A stretch of 64,000 nucleotides of DNA from Vibrio neptunius. Its GTDB lineage: Bacteria; Pseudomonadota; Gammaproteobacteria; Enterobacterales; Vibrionaceae. Both the position numbers and the translations under genes were made by a program. The stretch is taken from positions 1,674,001-1,738,000 of the forward strand of contig CP079859.1 of the NCBI GenBank assembly GCA_019339365.1, given 5' to 3'. How positions within the stretch are numbered: the first letter of the stretch is position 1; every line of letters begins with the position of its first letter. The notes under the pieces are model-generated. The model was not told the origin of the DNA and searched no databases. It worked only from the letters and a program-made list of their open reading frames with translations. Below, in pieces: positions 1-11,100 of the stretch.

Positions 1-2442
1 TTCTTACAGCAGTTGTTTGGTAGTGTGAATTTGCCTGATCGTCTCAATTTGTTTGCGGTTGGTAGAAAGAGCCTTTTGTTAGCGAAAGCATTTAAACGAG
101 GCACTGACTCAGAGCATTATTTGTTAGACGTTTACACCCGGTCTCTTCCTGCGGAGTGGTTTGATTGCGATATTCAGCTAAAAGCCACTGATGACCTTGG
201 TAATGAATGGAACGCACCTGTATTAGGTGGCGCAGGGATTGATGCAAATGATCCTTGGGTATTCATACAATCCAATGATAAATGGTTACTCAAAGGCGCG
301 GGAAGTGTCGCGTGTGAAGAAGTGAATGCTTTAGTTTCTGTACCTAGTCATTTTTCACATCCTAACCTTGAGCCTATCGGTAAGTTTAATGACCGAATTC
401 TCTTCGATGTAACTTCACAAATTGGGTCTCAGTTTTACTTTGAAGAGTATTGTGTGTCGCTAGAACAGCAAAGTGAGCAATATATAGAATTCAATTTGGT
501 TGGTCAGTCTGTCCCTTATCAAACTAATCCCAGTAAGTGCTTTTTAGGCGTACCTAACCTTGTTTCTATTGATGAAAATGGTCAAAAAACGGTAGTAGCG
601 AGGAACCAACTGCGTTGGCGTAACACTGTGCTTGAACAATGGCAGACCATGGATACTGTACCTTTTGGTAAGGTCGATATTGCTCTGTTCGAAGACGATA
701 AACCCATTAAGCGCTTTTCGGTGGGCTTATTACCAGATGATTTTGTGATTGATTTCCAATCAACCCACAAGGTTCAGATAGGACAAATCGGATTTTACTC
801 CAATAAATCATTGCCATTTATTGCACTAAAGGATGCTGAACACGTTGAGGCTCTGCCGAGTTCAGTTCTATCTCATATTCAACAATCGAATAATGAAGCA
901 AAACGTTCGTTAGATATGTTAAGCCATCAAGCTTACCCACCAGCACAAGTTGAAGTTGCGATGTGGTGGCAAGAGCAAGCTAAGTCATTATCGATAACTT
1001 TGCCTTTTCCCGCTAAAGGTATTTGTTTAATTAGCACTCAGGGAGAGGTCGTTCGCAACACCGAATCCATTTTGGTCGATAAGCTCAATCGTTATGAGCT
1101 ATTTGGTTATGGTGTAAGTGATTCGCTAGAAGTGGAATTCAAGCTGCAGGCTAAGGATGTTTATGGTGCTCTTGCTAAATCCGCATATGTGAAGCGATCT
1201 TTACCCAAAGGTGGCTCCTTATCTATCGGCTTTTCCTTTGTAACATTCAAAGAGGATATAGAGTCTTTGTTTGCTTTATCCGCTTCGCTAGATGCAACAG
1301 TCAGGGTTTCTGTATTAGATAGTGCATACACTATTTTTAACTTCAATGTTAATGCTTACAGTAATGCACTTATTCCAAATAGAGCGCAAGGTACGATTGA
1401 ATTCGAGTACGAGAATTTTACAGGCAACCTTTCTATGGTGCCGTTGGATAACCCTACCTTTGCTCCGATTACTTTAGCTAAGAGTGATGGGCAATGGCAT
1501 TTCCCCGAAGAGAAGGCGACTCCAGGCGCATGGCTTATTTATGCTGATGAAAAAGATCAAGGTGTAAGACCTTTGATGTGGAGTAAAGATCTCGAACTAC
1601 TCTCGTCGTCAAGCAATAAACTTGAAGAGGCCGCTTCTATAGGTGACAGTGCAGAACGTTTAGAACAGTTTACCGTCGTTTGTAGCCAATTGGCACTGGA
1701 CTTTGATGCGCCAGAATGGGCATATATCAAAGCTCTGCTGGCATTTGATAGCGTTCCGCTCACTACATTTGATTTGTGGCGTGGTGCAATCGAGAAGCCA
1801 GAATTTATGCTTGCCATGCTGTTAAGCGCAAGCAAAAAAGAAGCAGAGCGAATTTGGCAGTTCAGTCATCAGTTTCCATTTTTATGGCACTCTATGAAAG
1901 CTCGCGATGCTATGTCGGTGGTGAGTGCTTTCTATGCCTCGCGTCTAGAGGTGTACGGCAGTGATTTCTCGGACATCATCTGCAATCAAATAGAATCGAA
2001 ACTCGATGAGTTGGCCACTAGATATTCAGGGTTGCAAAGTCTAAAGGCTTTATTGCTGCACAAAATAGAGCTTAGACGAGAGAAACCTTCTCTTAACCCC
2101 GCCGCTTACATTCAGCAACTGTTCGATGCCCGAAATTCTTTGAATAACCAACATGATGAATCTCACTGGCCTTGTAATTTTTCAGACCACATAGTTAAGA
2201 GTTCAATTAAGGGCGTTGAACCACAACTAGCCGAAGTGTGCTTCACCACTAAAGAGCTTTACCGCAATAACGTAATGAATGCGCCTGTATTGCTTGCTTT
2301 GTCCACTTGTGGTGCAGCGTCGCTGAGAATGACACCTGAACTTGTACATGCAATGAGACAATACCATAACTTCGATCCGGACTACTTTGAGCAAGTATTC
2401 GCTCTTACACAAAAAATGATTTTCGGCCTAGTGAATAGCTAA
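1..2442 (+). CDS. Large protein upstream of DruE, probable DruH (5' truncated by window edge)
   Basis: The reading frame is open from base 1, so only the C-terminal ~813 residues are visible and the true start lies outside. I see no signal peptide, membrane segment or recognisable catalytic motif. The sequence looks like a soluble multi-domain protein, beta-rich in the first half and helical in the last ~300 residues. It ends 14 bases before the start of the very large DEAH helicase/DUF1998 gene, so the two are probably co-transcribed. In Druantia type III defence loci a large protein of unknown mechanism, DruH, sits directly upstream of DruE, and this order and size fit. The DruH call rests mainly on the neighbour and not on a motif in this protein. 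Confidence 0.55.
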   Translation, partial: FLQQLFGSVNLPDRLNLFAVGRKSLLLAKAFKRGTDSEHYLLDVYTRSLPAEWFDCDIQLKATDDLGNEWNAPVLGGAGIDANDPWVFIQSNDKWLLKGAGSVACEEVNALVSVPSHFSHPNLEPIGKFNDRILFDVTSQIGSQFYFEEYCVSLEQQSEQYIEFNLVGQSVPYQTNPSKCFLGVPNLVSIDENGQKTVVARNQLRWRNTVLEQWQTMDTVPFGKVDIALFEDDKPIKRFSVGLLPDDFVIDFQSTHKVQIGQIGFYSNKSLPFIALKDAEHVEALPSSVLSHIQQSNNEAKRSLDMLSHQAYPPAQVEVAMWWQEQAKSLSITLPFPAKGICLISTQGEVVRNTESILVDKLNRYELFGYGVSDSLEVEFKLQAKDVYGALAKSAYVKRSLPKGGSLSIGFSFVTFKEDIESLFALSASLDATVRVSVLDSAYTIFNFNVNAYSNALIPNRAQGTIEFEYENFTGNLSMVPLDNPTFAPITLAKSDGQWHFPEEKATPGAWLIYADEKDQGVRPLMWSKDLELLSSSSNKLEEAASIGDSAERLEQFTVVCSQLALDFDAPEWAYIKALLAFDSVPLTTFDLWRGAIEKPEFMLAMLLSASKKEAERIWQFSHQFPFLWHSMKARDAMSVVSAFYASRLEVYGSDFSDIICNQIESKLDELATRYSGLQSLKALLLHKIELRREKPSLNPAAYIQQLFDARNSLNNQHDESHWPCNFSDHIVKSSIKGVEPQLAEVCFTTKELYRNNVMNAPVLLALSTCGAASLRMTPELVHAMRQYHNFDPDYFEQVFALTQKMIFGLVNS

Positions 2443-2456
2443 AAGGTAAAATAAGT

Positions 2457-5400
2457 ATGCAATATTTCGAATCTTTAGTTGACCAACTGACTAAACGCGC
2501 GGCGCGCGCTACTTTAGGGCAATTTGGTTTGCGCTCTAAGCCGTTACGTGAATTCTTATGGCAGTCGTTTTCTCAGTCTCCGGGTAAAGAGGGGCTTTTC
2601 TCGCTGACCCAGTATTTGAAGCAACCTTTGGTTGGAAACTACACCCTAAAAGTATGCAAGAACTGTCGGGAGTACTGCTCAATAGCTCAATTGTTAATGC
2701 CATGGCAAATCCACCGAAAGAGCTGAAAGAAGACTACCTTTTTGATAGCAGCTGGCCTCCATACTCTCATCAATATGAAGCATGGTCGCATTTACTAGCA
2801 CCCGCTCCTAAGTCTGTAATCGTGAGTAGTGGTACAGGTTCTGGTAAGACAGAGTGTTTCTTGATTCCTATTCTGAATGACATTGTTGAACGCAACAGCA
2901 AACCCGATGGCGTTGAGGCTCTGTTTCTATACCCACTTAATGCGTTAATTAATAGCCAGCGAGAGCGCTTAACCGCGTGGACTCATCAACTGGGTGACCA
3001 GGTCAAGTTCTGTCTTTTTAATGGTGATACGGCAGAGTCTGTCAGTGCTGCTGAACGCGCAAAGCATCCGAATGAACAGCTATCTCGCAAGGAGCTGAGA
3101 GAGAGTCCCGCACAAATATTGGTGACCAACTCTACAATGCTGGAGTACATGCTGGTTCGTCAAAAAGATGCCAATATTTTGAACCGTTCGAACGGTAAGC
3201 TGCGTTGGATTGTGTTGGATGAAGCTCATACCTACATCGGTTCTCAAGCGGCCGAACTGTCATTGTTGTTAAGACGTGTGATGCATGGATTTGGTGTGAC
3301 GCCAGATCAAGTGAGATTTGTGGCGACCTCTGCAACGATTGGTGGAAAGGACTCCGATGCAGACCTTAAAGCGTTTTTGGCTGATGTCGCTGGTGTCGAT
3401 ATCACTCAAGTGCACTTGGTAAAGGGCGAACGTGATATCAAGCCCTTGATTGAACGGGAGCAAATCAAGGCGATGGATCTTGAGAATGTTGCAAGTATTT
3501 CTGATGAAGCAGAACGCTACGATGTTCTACAAAGCTTACCGCCATTAAGAACGTTAAGACAGCGCCTCAGCTCAGAAGACAACAGAATGACACTGAGCGA
3601 AATTGCCAAGCTACTGTCCAGTACAGAAGAGCCTTTATCAGCAAAAGACTCTCTTCAGTGGCTTGATATATGTGCTTCGACAAAGAATGCCAAAGGGGAT
3701 GCATATATTCCGTTTAGGCTCCATCTATTCCATAGAGTTGCTAGTGGGCTGTGGGCTTGTTCAAATTCAGATTGTTCGGCCAAATTAGGCACACCTTTAG
3801 ATGCAGTGGATTGGCGTTTTGGTATGGTTCACATGTCACGACGTGAGACGTGTTCTTGTGGTTCGCCTGTGTTTGAAATGGTGAGTTGTAATGGGTGTGG
3901 TACGAGCTTATTGGCTGCGACCGAGAAAACGGATTCAGAAACCAGTCACACTCAGTTTCATTTAACAAAACCTGACTCATCGGTTGATGACTTTGCCTTA
4001 GACCTTGCCGGTGAAGAAGATCTCACATTCGAAGGTGATGAAGAAACTGCGGATGAATATGATCGTTTCGCTCTTATCTCTCCACTGAGCTTTGAAGAAA
4101 CGGGTGAGTACTGGATAAACAACCAAAGAGATGTAAAAACCGCCAAGGTGCCGGGTACACACCTTATCCACCGCGTAGAGGGATATCGTAAGACTGATGG
4201 TGCGTTATCTCTCCGATGTCCATGTTGCCAGAACACGAAAGTGAAGAACTTCGAGTTCTATCGTCATTTCAGAAATGGTGCGCCGTTTATGTTGTCAACG
4301 GTGATTCCGACGCTACTAGAATATTGCCAAGACGGTAAGAAAGAGCAATTGCAAGGGCCTTGGAACGGTCGTCGCATGATCACTTTTACCGATAGCCGAC
4401 AGGGCACAGCCCGCTTCTCCGCCAAGTCACAGCAGGATTCTGAAAGACAGTTTCTGCGCTCAACGATTTATCATTTGATTTTGGATAAAGCGCTGAGGTC
4501 GAGTGCAATAAATCCAGATGATGAAAAGAAGCTCAATAGACTCCAACGAATGCTTAAGATTGCAATAAGTATGGACGAACCAGAGGATATTGAGGCGATT
4601 GAGTGTGAAATTGCCCAACTTACAACAGGTAGCAACCCTGTAGTAGTGACTTGGCAAGAAGTTGAAGAATTCTTAGCTGAGCAAAAAGAAGTCCAGCTTT
4701 GGATCAAAAAATTCTATGAGCACTTCGATGATCGTATGGACATGGTAGCCAATCCGAAACTACTTGCTCGCTTATTGTTGCTAAGAGAGTTTAATAGCCG
4801 ACCTAGAAGACAAAACACCCTCGAAACCATGGGGTTAGTCTGCATGGAGTATCCTGCGCTAGATAAAAAGGCGAGTTCAGCTCCTAGTGAATGGTTGAAA
4901 TGTTTTGATAGTGTCGATGAAGCACGTCAAGAGTGGGTTAAATTTCTCACAGTTTGCGTGAACTTTCATGTAAGAAGTATGAAAGCGGTCAGGCTGACTG
5001 ATGAACAGATTAACTGGATTGGAGCCAAATACTCTCCGACTTTCTTAGTCGGGCAAGATGAACCCACGCACATTCGGAATGTAGAGGCATGGCCTAAGAT
5101 TAGGCGCAATGGTCCACGCCAACCAAGGTTAGCTAGGTTGGTAGCTACAGCGCTAAATTTAGAGTTAGAAGACGCGGATTCACGTCTCGATATTAATGAA
5201 ATTTTACGCCAAGCATGGATGGCACTGCAATCTTCTGTTTTGACACCGAGCGGTGATGGCTATCGTTTAGAGCTTGAGCAACAAGTGAGCTTCTCTTTGA
5301 TTGCAGAGAAACAGCAGTGCCCCCATACTCAAAAAATCATCGACAAGCCATTACTTGGGATAACGCCATATCTGAATTTAACGGCAGACCGCCGTGAACA

Positions 5401-8400
5401 TTTGTGTAAGCCTATCTCTACTCCAGATTATCCGTATCCGTTTGGTCGTGATCCTGAAAGCGGAGAAACTGTTGCTCTAGCCAAAATCAGGGAGTGGCAA
5501 GAACAACCTGATTTAATTGATGTACGCAAAGAAAATGCTTGGTCTGATATTGCTGACCGTGTTGTAGAACGCACGCCTTACTTTAGGGTTGCGGAACATT
5601 CGGCGCAGTTAAAGGCAAGCCAGTTGCGTGAATATGAGAAAGAGTTCAAAGCTGGAAGAATTAACGTTTTAAGTTGTTCTACAACTATGGAGATGGGTGT
5701 AGATATTGGTGGTATTTCAGTTGTGGCGATGAATAACGCTCCGCCAAACCCAGCCAACTATTTGCAGCGTGCTGGTCGTGCTGGTCGCCGTGGGGAAAGC
5801 AAATCAATTGCGCTTACATTGTGTAAATCTACACCGCATGGCGAGCATATCTTCTCGAATACTCGTTGGGCATTCGATACAGAAATCAAAGTCCCTAACG
5901 TATCTTTATCAAGTGATTATATTGTGCGTCGTCATGTGAATTCACTACTACTTTCAACATTTTTGAATCACGTTGTGAAGTCAGAGAACTCGTTGAAGCT
6001 TAATTGCGGAAACTTCTTTAAATCCGTACATGAGTCGACGTCTTCTCAAGCTGAGGATTTTGTTGACTGGTGTATCAATGGGGCATTGGACCTGGTTCAA
6101 GATGGGTTGGATACGTTGTTGCGGCGTACATCTCTTGATGCCACATCGCGTATCGAAATACTTGATGTTTCTTCTCAGCGTATGCAGGACATTGTCGAAC
6201 AGTGGTCCTCAGAGCATCAATTGCTACAAAACCAAGCAAAAAGCTTGGAAGAAGACCAAGACTCCTTGTCGACTGCTCAAGCTGCAGTCGAAAGTCAAAT
6301 TCAGCGTTTAGAAGGCGAGTTCTTACTTTCAGAGTTAGCTCGTAGAGGCTTTTTACCGGGATATGGTTTCCCGACAGATGTCGTATCTTTCAACACAGAC
6401 CATGCCAAAGCGATCGAAAGGCGTCAGCGCTATATCAAAATGAAGCAAGACCAAATCGACGATAAAACATCACGTAAAGACAATCTATATAGTTCTGGCG
6501 GTTTTCCGTCTCGAGACCTATCGGTTGCTATCCGCGACTATGCTCCGGGTAATGATATCGTGATTGATGGACGTGTTTATCAGTCTAAGGGGGTGTTGCT
6601 GAATTGGCATAGTCCAGCATCTGTTGACCAAGTAAAAGAGATACAGGCGTTAAGGTGGGCATGGCGTTGTGATAAGTGTGGTGCCAGCAATACATCTTCG
6701 TTGAGACCGGAGCAGTGCGACTGCTGTGGCAATGAGTTTTCGCTGAGCGAAGAAAAAACCAAAGACCGTATTCACCCATATATTCAGCCTGCGAGCTTTG
6801 CCGTTGATATTAGAGATGAACCCCATAACGATATATCTCGATTGAATCATGTGCCCTTCAACGACCCATGGGTAACGGTGGATGGCTCTGATTGGAATGA
6901 AGTTAGTGTTAACCCAGGGGCGTCCTACCGATCAAGCCACAGCGGTCATGTTTATTACTACAGCGCTGGCCCTGTCAATAAGGGGTATGCGCTTTGCTTG
7001 GAATGTGGCCGTATGGAAGCGATGCCCGAAGGCGGAAATAAGTCGCCGAAAGAGGTATTGATGGGACATACTCCTCTACGAGGTGGTAAAGGGCATTTAA
7101 CGAGTTCGAGCGAAGTCCTGTGCGTTGGAAATGACCGAGAATTTACGGTCAAAGGTCCTCTTAAATTGGGTCATAGCACTTATACCGATGTATTCGAATT
7201 ATTGTTGTTTGATGAGTCTGGGCAGCCATTAACGAATAGATGTATTGCGCGCTCAGTAGCTGTGTTGATGCGGAATCAGTTGGCAGAAAAACTGGGCATT
7301 AATAACGATGAAATTGGCTGTACAACCAAACCAGTGAATCATGAAGGACGAGAAGTGCAAGCGATCGTACTATTTGACCATGCAGCTGGTGGTGCTGGCT
7401 TCTCAATCCAAGCTTCGGATTATGTTATTGAGCTACTGAAAGGGGCTAAGAAAGTAGCGTCAAGCTGTCAATGTGACAAAGCGTGCCATCGTTGTTTGGT
7501 TGATTATTCGACTCAACATGTTCTTGATTTACTTGATAGACGTAAGGTTGCCACATACTTAAGTCGTGGTTTTTTCAATAACCTTAGTCTTCCGGCCGAG
7601 TATGAATTGTTTGACCACCACAATAGACGCGAATTACGTCCACTAATGATCGCGATTGAGAAAACATTGGCGAAGCAGGATAACTCGGAGCTCTATGTAG
7701 AGCTGCCTATAAACCAATTGAGTGATTTAGGTAGTTGGCCGCTATATCACGCATTTAGTCGTTGGGTTTCAGAGCGCAAAGTACACTTGATACTGACAGA
7801 AAGTCAGACTCAAGATCTATCTTTGGAACAAAAAATCACGCTGTCTTGGTATCAGAATCATCCTAATGTAAGGCTGATGAGCAAAGAGCTAAATAGTCAG
7901 ACTGAACATCGAGTTTTGGCTTGTGTGGCTAATGACTCATATTGCTACCAGTGGGGGTATCGTAACGACGATCATAAAACCTTAGTAATTGGAATGGGGT
8001 CGCTAGGTACGCTGACGGACTTTGATCTAACGCGTTTACACCAGAGTTCTGATGTAGAGAAGATAGTTATCGACAGTGAATTAAATGGGAAGGCCTCTGA
8101 GTTCGGTTTTAAGTTTTGGTCTTATGTGTTTAAGCGTTCTCCTGCTTTGATGGCGCTGATGAAGGAGCAAGTCCTCGAAACCGCGACGTATTCTGACCGT
8201 TATCTCGCGGCGACTTTACCTTTCTCCCTCTGCTTTAATACCCTCAAGTTTTTAGGCGAGCATTATAAAAGCTGCCAAATAGAAATTCGTACCGGGGAGC
8301 TAAGTCGAGGTTATAAACCTGCAACGGTGCAAGATAACTTTTTTGATGATTATTCGCGCGACAAGGTGGCCACTTTAGCTATTGAGAGCTCAGAGGCCAA

Positions 8401-8653
8401 TATGAGGTTCAAAACCGCGTCTAAGTACAAGCTGCCGCACTCAAGAACACTGGTTCTATCTTTTGATAATGGCAAGCAAGTAACACTATGGCTTGATCAG
8501 GGGTTTGGTTATTGGTTTGCAGACAAAAGAATGGCAGAAAACCATTTACCGTATGATTTGAGTAACGAAGAACACGCGAAAATTATAGAGGAAGGGCGCT
8601 CTCTAGTATCTTCAGGCAATTTTCCAACAGATGTCTTTGTGTCGTTTGCTTAG
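2457..8653 (+). CDS. druE: DruE-like DEAH-box helicase with DUF1998 domain (Druantia type III), one frameshift near the start
   Basis: This is a giant helicase, about 2065 aa once one base is restored near 2591-2599. The N-terminus from 2457 (MQYFESLVDQL...) runs into a stop, but the frame entering Met 2654 is open from 2588 and reads FLADPVFEATFGWK, which continues the N-terminus naturally. Counting from Met 2654, Walker A SGTGSGKT is near residue 58, the DEAH motif near 188, and SAT soon after. Helicase motif VI (QRAGRAGRRG) is near 1040. A zinc-type cluster CQCDKACHRC, near 1605, marks the DUF1998 region. Helicase plus DUF1998 in one ~2000-aa chain is characteristic of DruE; in DISARM the two parts are separate genes (drmA, drmB). 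It probably acts on invading phage DNA with the upstream protein. The indel sits at GGGGCTTTT and could be an assembly error. Confidence 0.8.
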
Positions 8654-8720
8654 GCTTGAACCCTAACGAAAGGCCAGTTCACCAATGTATGCGGCTCTTT
8701 TCGAGAAGTCTCTAACGCTC

Positions 8721-8747
8721 AAAAGGGCACTATGTGCCCATTTCTTT
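8721..8747. terminator. Bidirectional stem-loop terminator
   Basis: GGGCAC (8725-8730) and GTGCCC (8734-8739) form a short hairpin, flanked by A4 on the left and TTTCTTT on the right. It lies between convergent genes, the helicase on + and the VtrC-like gene on -. Confidence 0.5.
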
Positions 8748-9225
8748 ATGACTGATGACAAGCGATGTTGACGTCTTCACTGCCTGCTTGGTTGAAAAAG
8801 TACAGCCGTTTGCCATCCACTTCATACCTTAAATCGGATTTATAGCCGACTATGCTGTCTTTATCTCTGATATAGAACGGAGCGTGTTTCGGCTTTAGAT
8901 TCCAATCAATGCGTGTAAACGTCTGCTTAAGCCGATTGCCACTGGTTTCGTTGTCAGCGGTTAATATCAATTCATACGGCTCTTCCATGCCATCTGAGTG
9001 AACCAACACGCCAGTTTGAAAATAGGTCACTTTCTCTTCTGAATTGAAATACATACTCGTGATTTCAGTCACTTTTTTAAACTGGCGGTAGGTCTCAGAG
9101 GTAAAGCCAGACTTGGATTCAGAGCACATCCAACGTGTCCCCGTAAAATCATAACTCGCAAACTTCCACTGATAAATCACGCTTGAGATAAGGATGAGTA
9201 CCAATCCCGCTACGGTCAATCGCAT
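8746..9225 (-). CDS. ToxS/VtrC-like periplasmic partner of the ToxR-like regulator
   Basis: This 159-aa protein has one N-terminal hydrophobic segment (about residues 3-20) and a periplasmic remainder rich in predicted beta strands, with two Cys (residues ~33 and ~156). Its start overlaps the end of the ToxR-like gene by 10 bases, so translation is probably coupled. Size, topology and overlap match the small partner of ToxR/ToxS- or VtrA/VtrC-type pairs, where the partner's barrel-like domain completes the sensor in the periplasm; V. parahaemolyticus VtrC, about 160 aa, forms a bile-salt-binding domain with VtrA. The match here is by architecture; I cannot assign a ligand. Confidence 0.55.
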   Translation of the reverse strand: MRLTVAGLVLILISSVIYQWKFASYDFTGTRWMCSESKSGFTSETYRQFKKVTEITSMYFNSEEKVTYFQTGVLVHSDGMEEPYELILTADNETSGNRLKQTFTRIDWNLKPKHAPFYIRDKDSIVGYKSDLRYEVDGKRLYFFNQAGSEDVNIACHQS

Positions 9226-10040
9226 GCTACCTCCGGATTATCAAAGGCCATCATAATCGACTCTGTCAGTGTTAGATTCGTGACATTAAAATGCTGGAAC
9301 ACATGTGAATCAGAGCTGACTTTAGAGGCCAGCCTAACGGTCATGGCAATCACATCAGGCTCATAAATAGAAGGGAAAATCCGTATAAAGGCGTCCACCG
9401 GGCAGTCAGTGAATGGCGTCTTACTCAGTTGCTCTCTCAACAATGCCGTGTCGATACTAGCGTTGGTTGCATCCATTAGGTAAAACGCTGGCTCTCCCTG
9501 TTTGAGTTGCACATATTGAGAAGGGTCAGTAAACGGTGAACGTGGCTTAAAAGGTTGAAAAATATAAGTCGCGGCAATCATCACCATCAAAGCCGCGGCC
9601 AACAAGTAGCTGGCTTTGCCGTTTGACCTAGGCTTTGGCAAACCAACAACCTGCCTTTGTGGCGGCGTCGCAGGGGTTGGTTGGGCATCCGCCGCCTCAT
9701 TTGTTGTGTGATCAGTCGTTGGTTGCTCAACTACTTTGGCTTCCACATCAAGAAAATAACCCACTTTGCTGATGGTCTGAATGTGGATGCCTTCGGCGTT
9801 TAGTGCAACAAAATGGCGACGTAGTCCAGAGATCACGTTGGTTAACGCTTGGTCTGTGACAATCGTCCCGCCCCAGCAATTCTCGAACAGTTCTTCTCTC
9901 GATGCCGGGGCGTTTTTGAGTAATAAATACATCAAAACATCAAACGGCAATGGTCTGAGTACCAGCTTATCGCCGCTGTCGTTCGACAAGGTTCGAGTTG
10001 CACATTCTAGTTTTAGTGAAGAGAACAGAATGGTTTTCAT
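9216..10040 (-). CDS. ToxR/VtrA-like membrane-anchored transcriptional regulator
   Basis: The N-terminal ~100 residues are an OmpR-type winged helix (LRPLPFDVLMYLLLKN, then TDQALTNVISGLRRHF and a SKVGYFLD wing). A proline/threonine-rich linker follows, then one transmembrane helix at about 143-162 and a ~110-residue periplasmic domain. This is the ToxR arrangement: a DNA-binding domain in the cytoplasm controlled directly by a periplasmic sensor. I chose the ATG at 10040 because AAGGGG lies about 10 bases upstream; an in-frame ATG at 10061 would add seven residues (MARGSDS) that overlap this Shine-Dalgarno sequence. It is divergent from an outer-membrane protein gene, an obvious candidate target. 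Its own partner gene follows with overlap. Confidence 0.75.
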   Translation of the reverse strand: MKTILFSSLKLECATRTLSNDSGDKLVLRPLPFDVLMYLLLKNAPASREELFENCWGGTIVTDQALTNVISGLRRHFVALNAEGIHIQTISKVGYFLDVEAKVVEQPTTDHTTNEAADAQPTPATPPQRQVVGLPKPRSNGKASYLLAAALMVMIAATYIFQPFKPRSPFTDPSQYVQLKQGEPAFYLMDATNASIDTALLREQLSKTPFTDCPVDAFIRIFPSIYEPDVIAMTVRLASKVSSDSHVFQHFNVTNLTLTESIMMAFDNPEVACD

Positions 10041-10348
10041 TGAATCGCTACCCCTTGCCATTTAGCCGTAACCACTCGCCAAAGCGTGTGTGCTAAAACC
10101 TATATCATAGTGGTAAATCATTTAAGGAGCGGCACATTCTACTGTGCTGTTTTTAGAAATCAAGATTGTAATTAAGGTTGTATTTTCAATAAATTCCATT
10201 TAAAACAATGGCTTGAAAAAATATATAAAAATATAAATGGCACAATTTTATAATGTGAGTTTTTTATTTGAATTTTCTTTAGCCTAAAAATCTCATTTTT
10301 ATAGAGTCAGCAGCGAAAACAACCTCATTGATATCGAGACTCTAAACA
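10041..10348. promoter_or_regulatory. Divergent AT-rich regulatory region between ToxR-like gene and OMP gene
   Basis: About 308 bases, very AT-rich, separate the two divergent starts and must hold both promoters. I see runs of A/T typical of H-NS/ToxR-type control regions but no site I can assign with confidence. Confidence 0.35.
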
Positions 10349-10930
10349 ATGAAAAAACTCCTTTTAGTTACTGCTCTTTTCTCTAGTGTTGCATCTGCAA
10401 ACGTTCACAGCGGTTTTTACCTAGGTGCTGGTGTCGGCACCACAGACTTTGATGATGATGGATACTTTAGTGACACCAATCTGCCTATTTCAACGGATTC
10501 GGATAACTCATACAAAATCATCGCGGGTTACCAGTTCAACCGTATTGTTAGCTTAGAAACCCAATTCACCCGCTATGGGGATACGAACGTTAAAATACAC
10601 ACGCCAAGCGAGACTATCAGCGGGAAGATCGAACATAAAAGCTATACGGTGGCAGCCAACTTAGGCTACACGTTTGATAGCGGTGTTCGACCATTTGCGA
10701 TTGTCGGGCTTGGCTCAATGGATTATACGGAGGGCAGCTTTTCTGATGATGGCAGTATAGTCCGTTTAGGCCTAGGTCTAGAATATACTCCGCCACAGCT
10801 TCAAGGCTTATCGCTACGTTCAGCCTATGAAGTAGACCACTACGAGATTGAGACTCGAGATATGCTTTTCTCCAAAACGTATGAGCAGTCTGTTGGTGCT
10901 TGGTACGTGGCAGCCACTTACAAGTTCTAA
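10349..10930 (+). CDS. Small outer-membrane beta-barrel protein (OMP_b-brl / OmpA-barrel type)
   Basis: This 193-aa protein starts with a clear signal peptide (MKKLLLVTALFSSVASA, cleavage before NVHSG). The mature part has alternating strands with glycines and aromatics (FYLGAGVGTTDFDDDG, YKIIAGYQFN) and ends in aromatic Phe (YVAATYKF), the usual C-terminal signal for barrel insertion. The length suits an eight-stranded barrel like OmpX/OmpW/attachment-invasion-locus proteins. It is a single gene followed by a strong terminator and divergent from the ToxR-like regulator, which may control it. The specific ligand or role cannot be read from sequence. Confidence 0.8.
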   Translation: MKKLLLVTALFSSVASANVHSGFYLGAGVGTTDFDDDGYFSDTNLPISTDSDNSYKIIAGYQFNRIVSLETQFTRYGDTNVKIHTPSETISGKIEHKSYTVAANLGYTFDSGVRPFAIVGLGSMDYTEGSFSDDGSIVRLGLGLEYTPPQLQGLSLRSAYEVDHYEIETRDMLFSKTYEQSVGAWYVAATYKF

Positions 10931-10933
10931 CCC

Positions 10934-10963
10934 ATGGCGAGGTATCTACCTCGCCATTTTTCT
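10934..10963 (+). terminator. Rho-independent terminator of the OMP gene
   Basis: A perfect 11-bp inverted repeat (ATGGCGAGGTA / TACCTCGCCAT) with a two-base centre at 10945-10946 is followed by TTTTCT. Confidence 0.85.
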
Positions 10964-11017
10964 ATCTTGGCTAAACCGAACGACGCGGTAGTGCTGAGAA
11001 CAGCCAAGCGCTACCCA

Positions 11018-11100
11018 CACTCCCCAACTACTCACTCGCTATACCCTGTAGTGTCATCCCGCTCTCTAGAAAAGCCTAAGCTTGGGAACTTATATAGGAT
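11018..11100 (-). repeat. Decayed copy of the 3' end of the PCC-domain gene (left repeat of the effector island)
   Basis: Positions 11018-11089 match 22281-22352 at about 65 of 72 bases, in direct orientation, with a weaker match to ~11100. On the minus strand it reads as the last ~23 codons of the PCC-domain gene at 22277-22675 (PSL.FSRE.DDTTGYSE), with a premature stop after YSE. It is thus a leftover gene end. The surrounding 10964-11422 holds no convincing gene. Confidence 0.8.
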
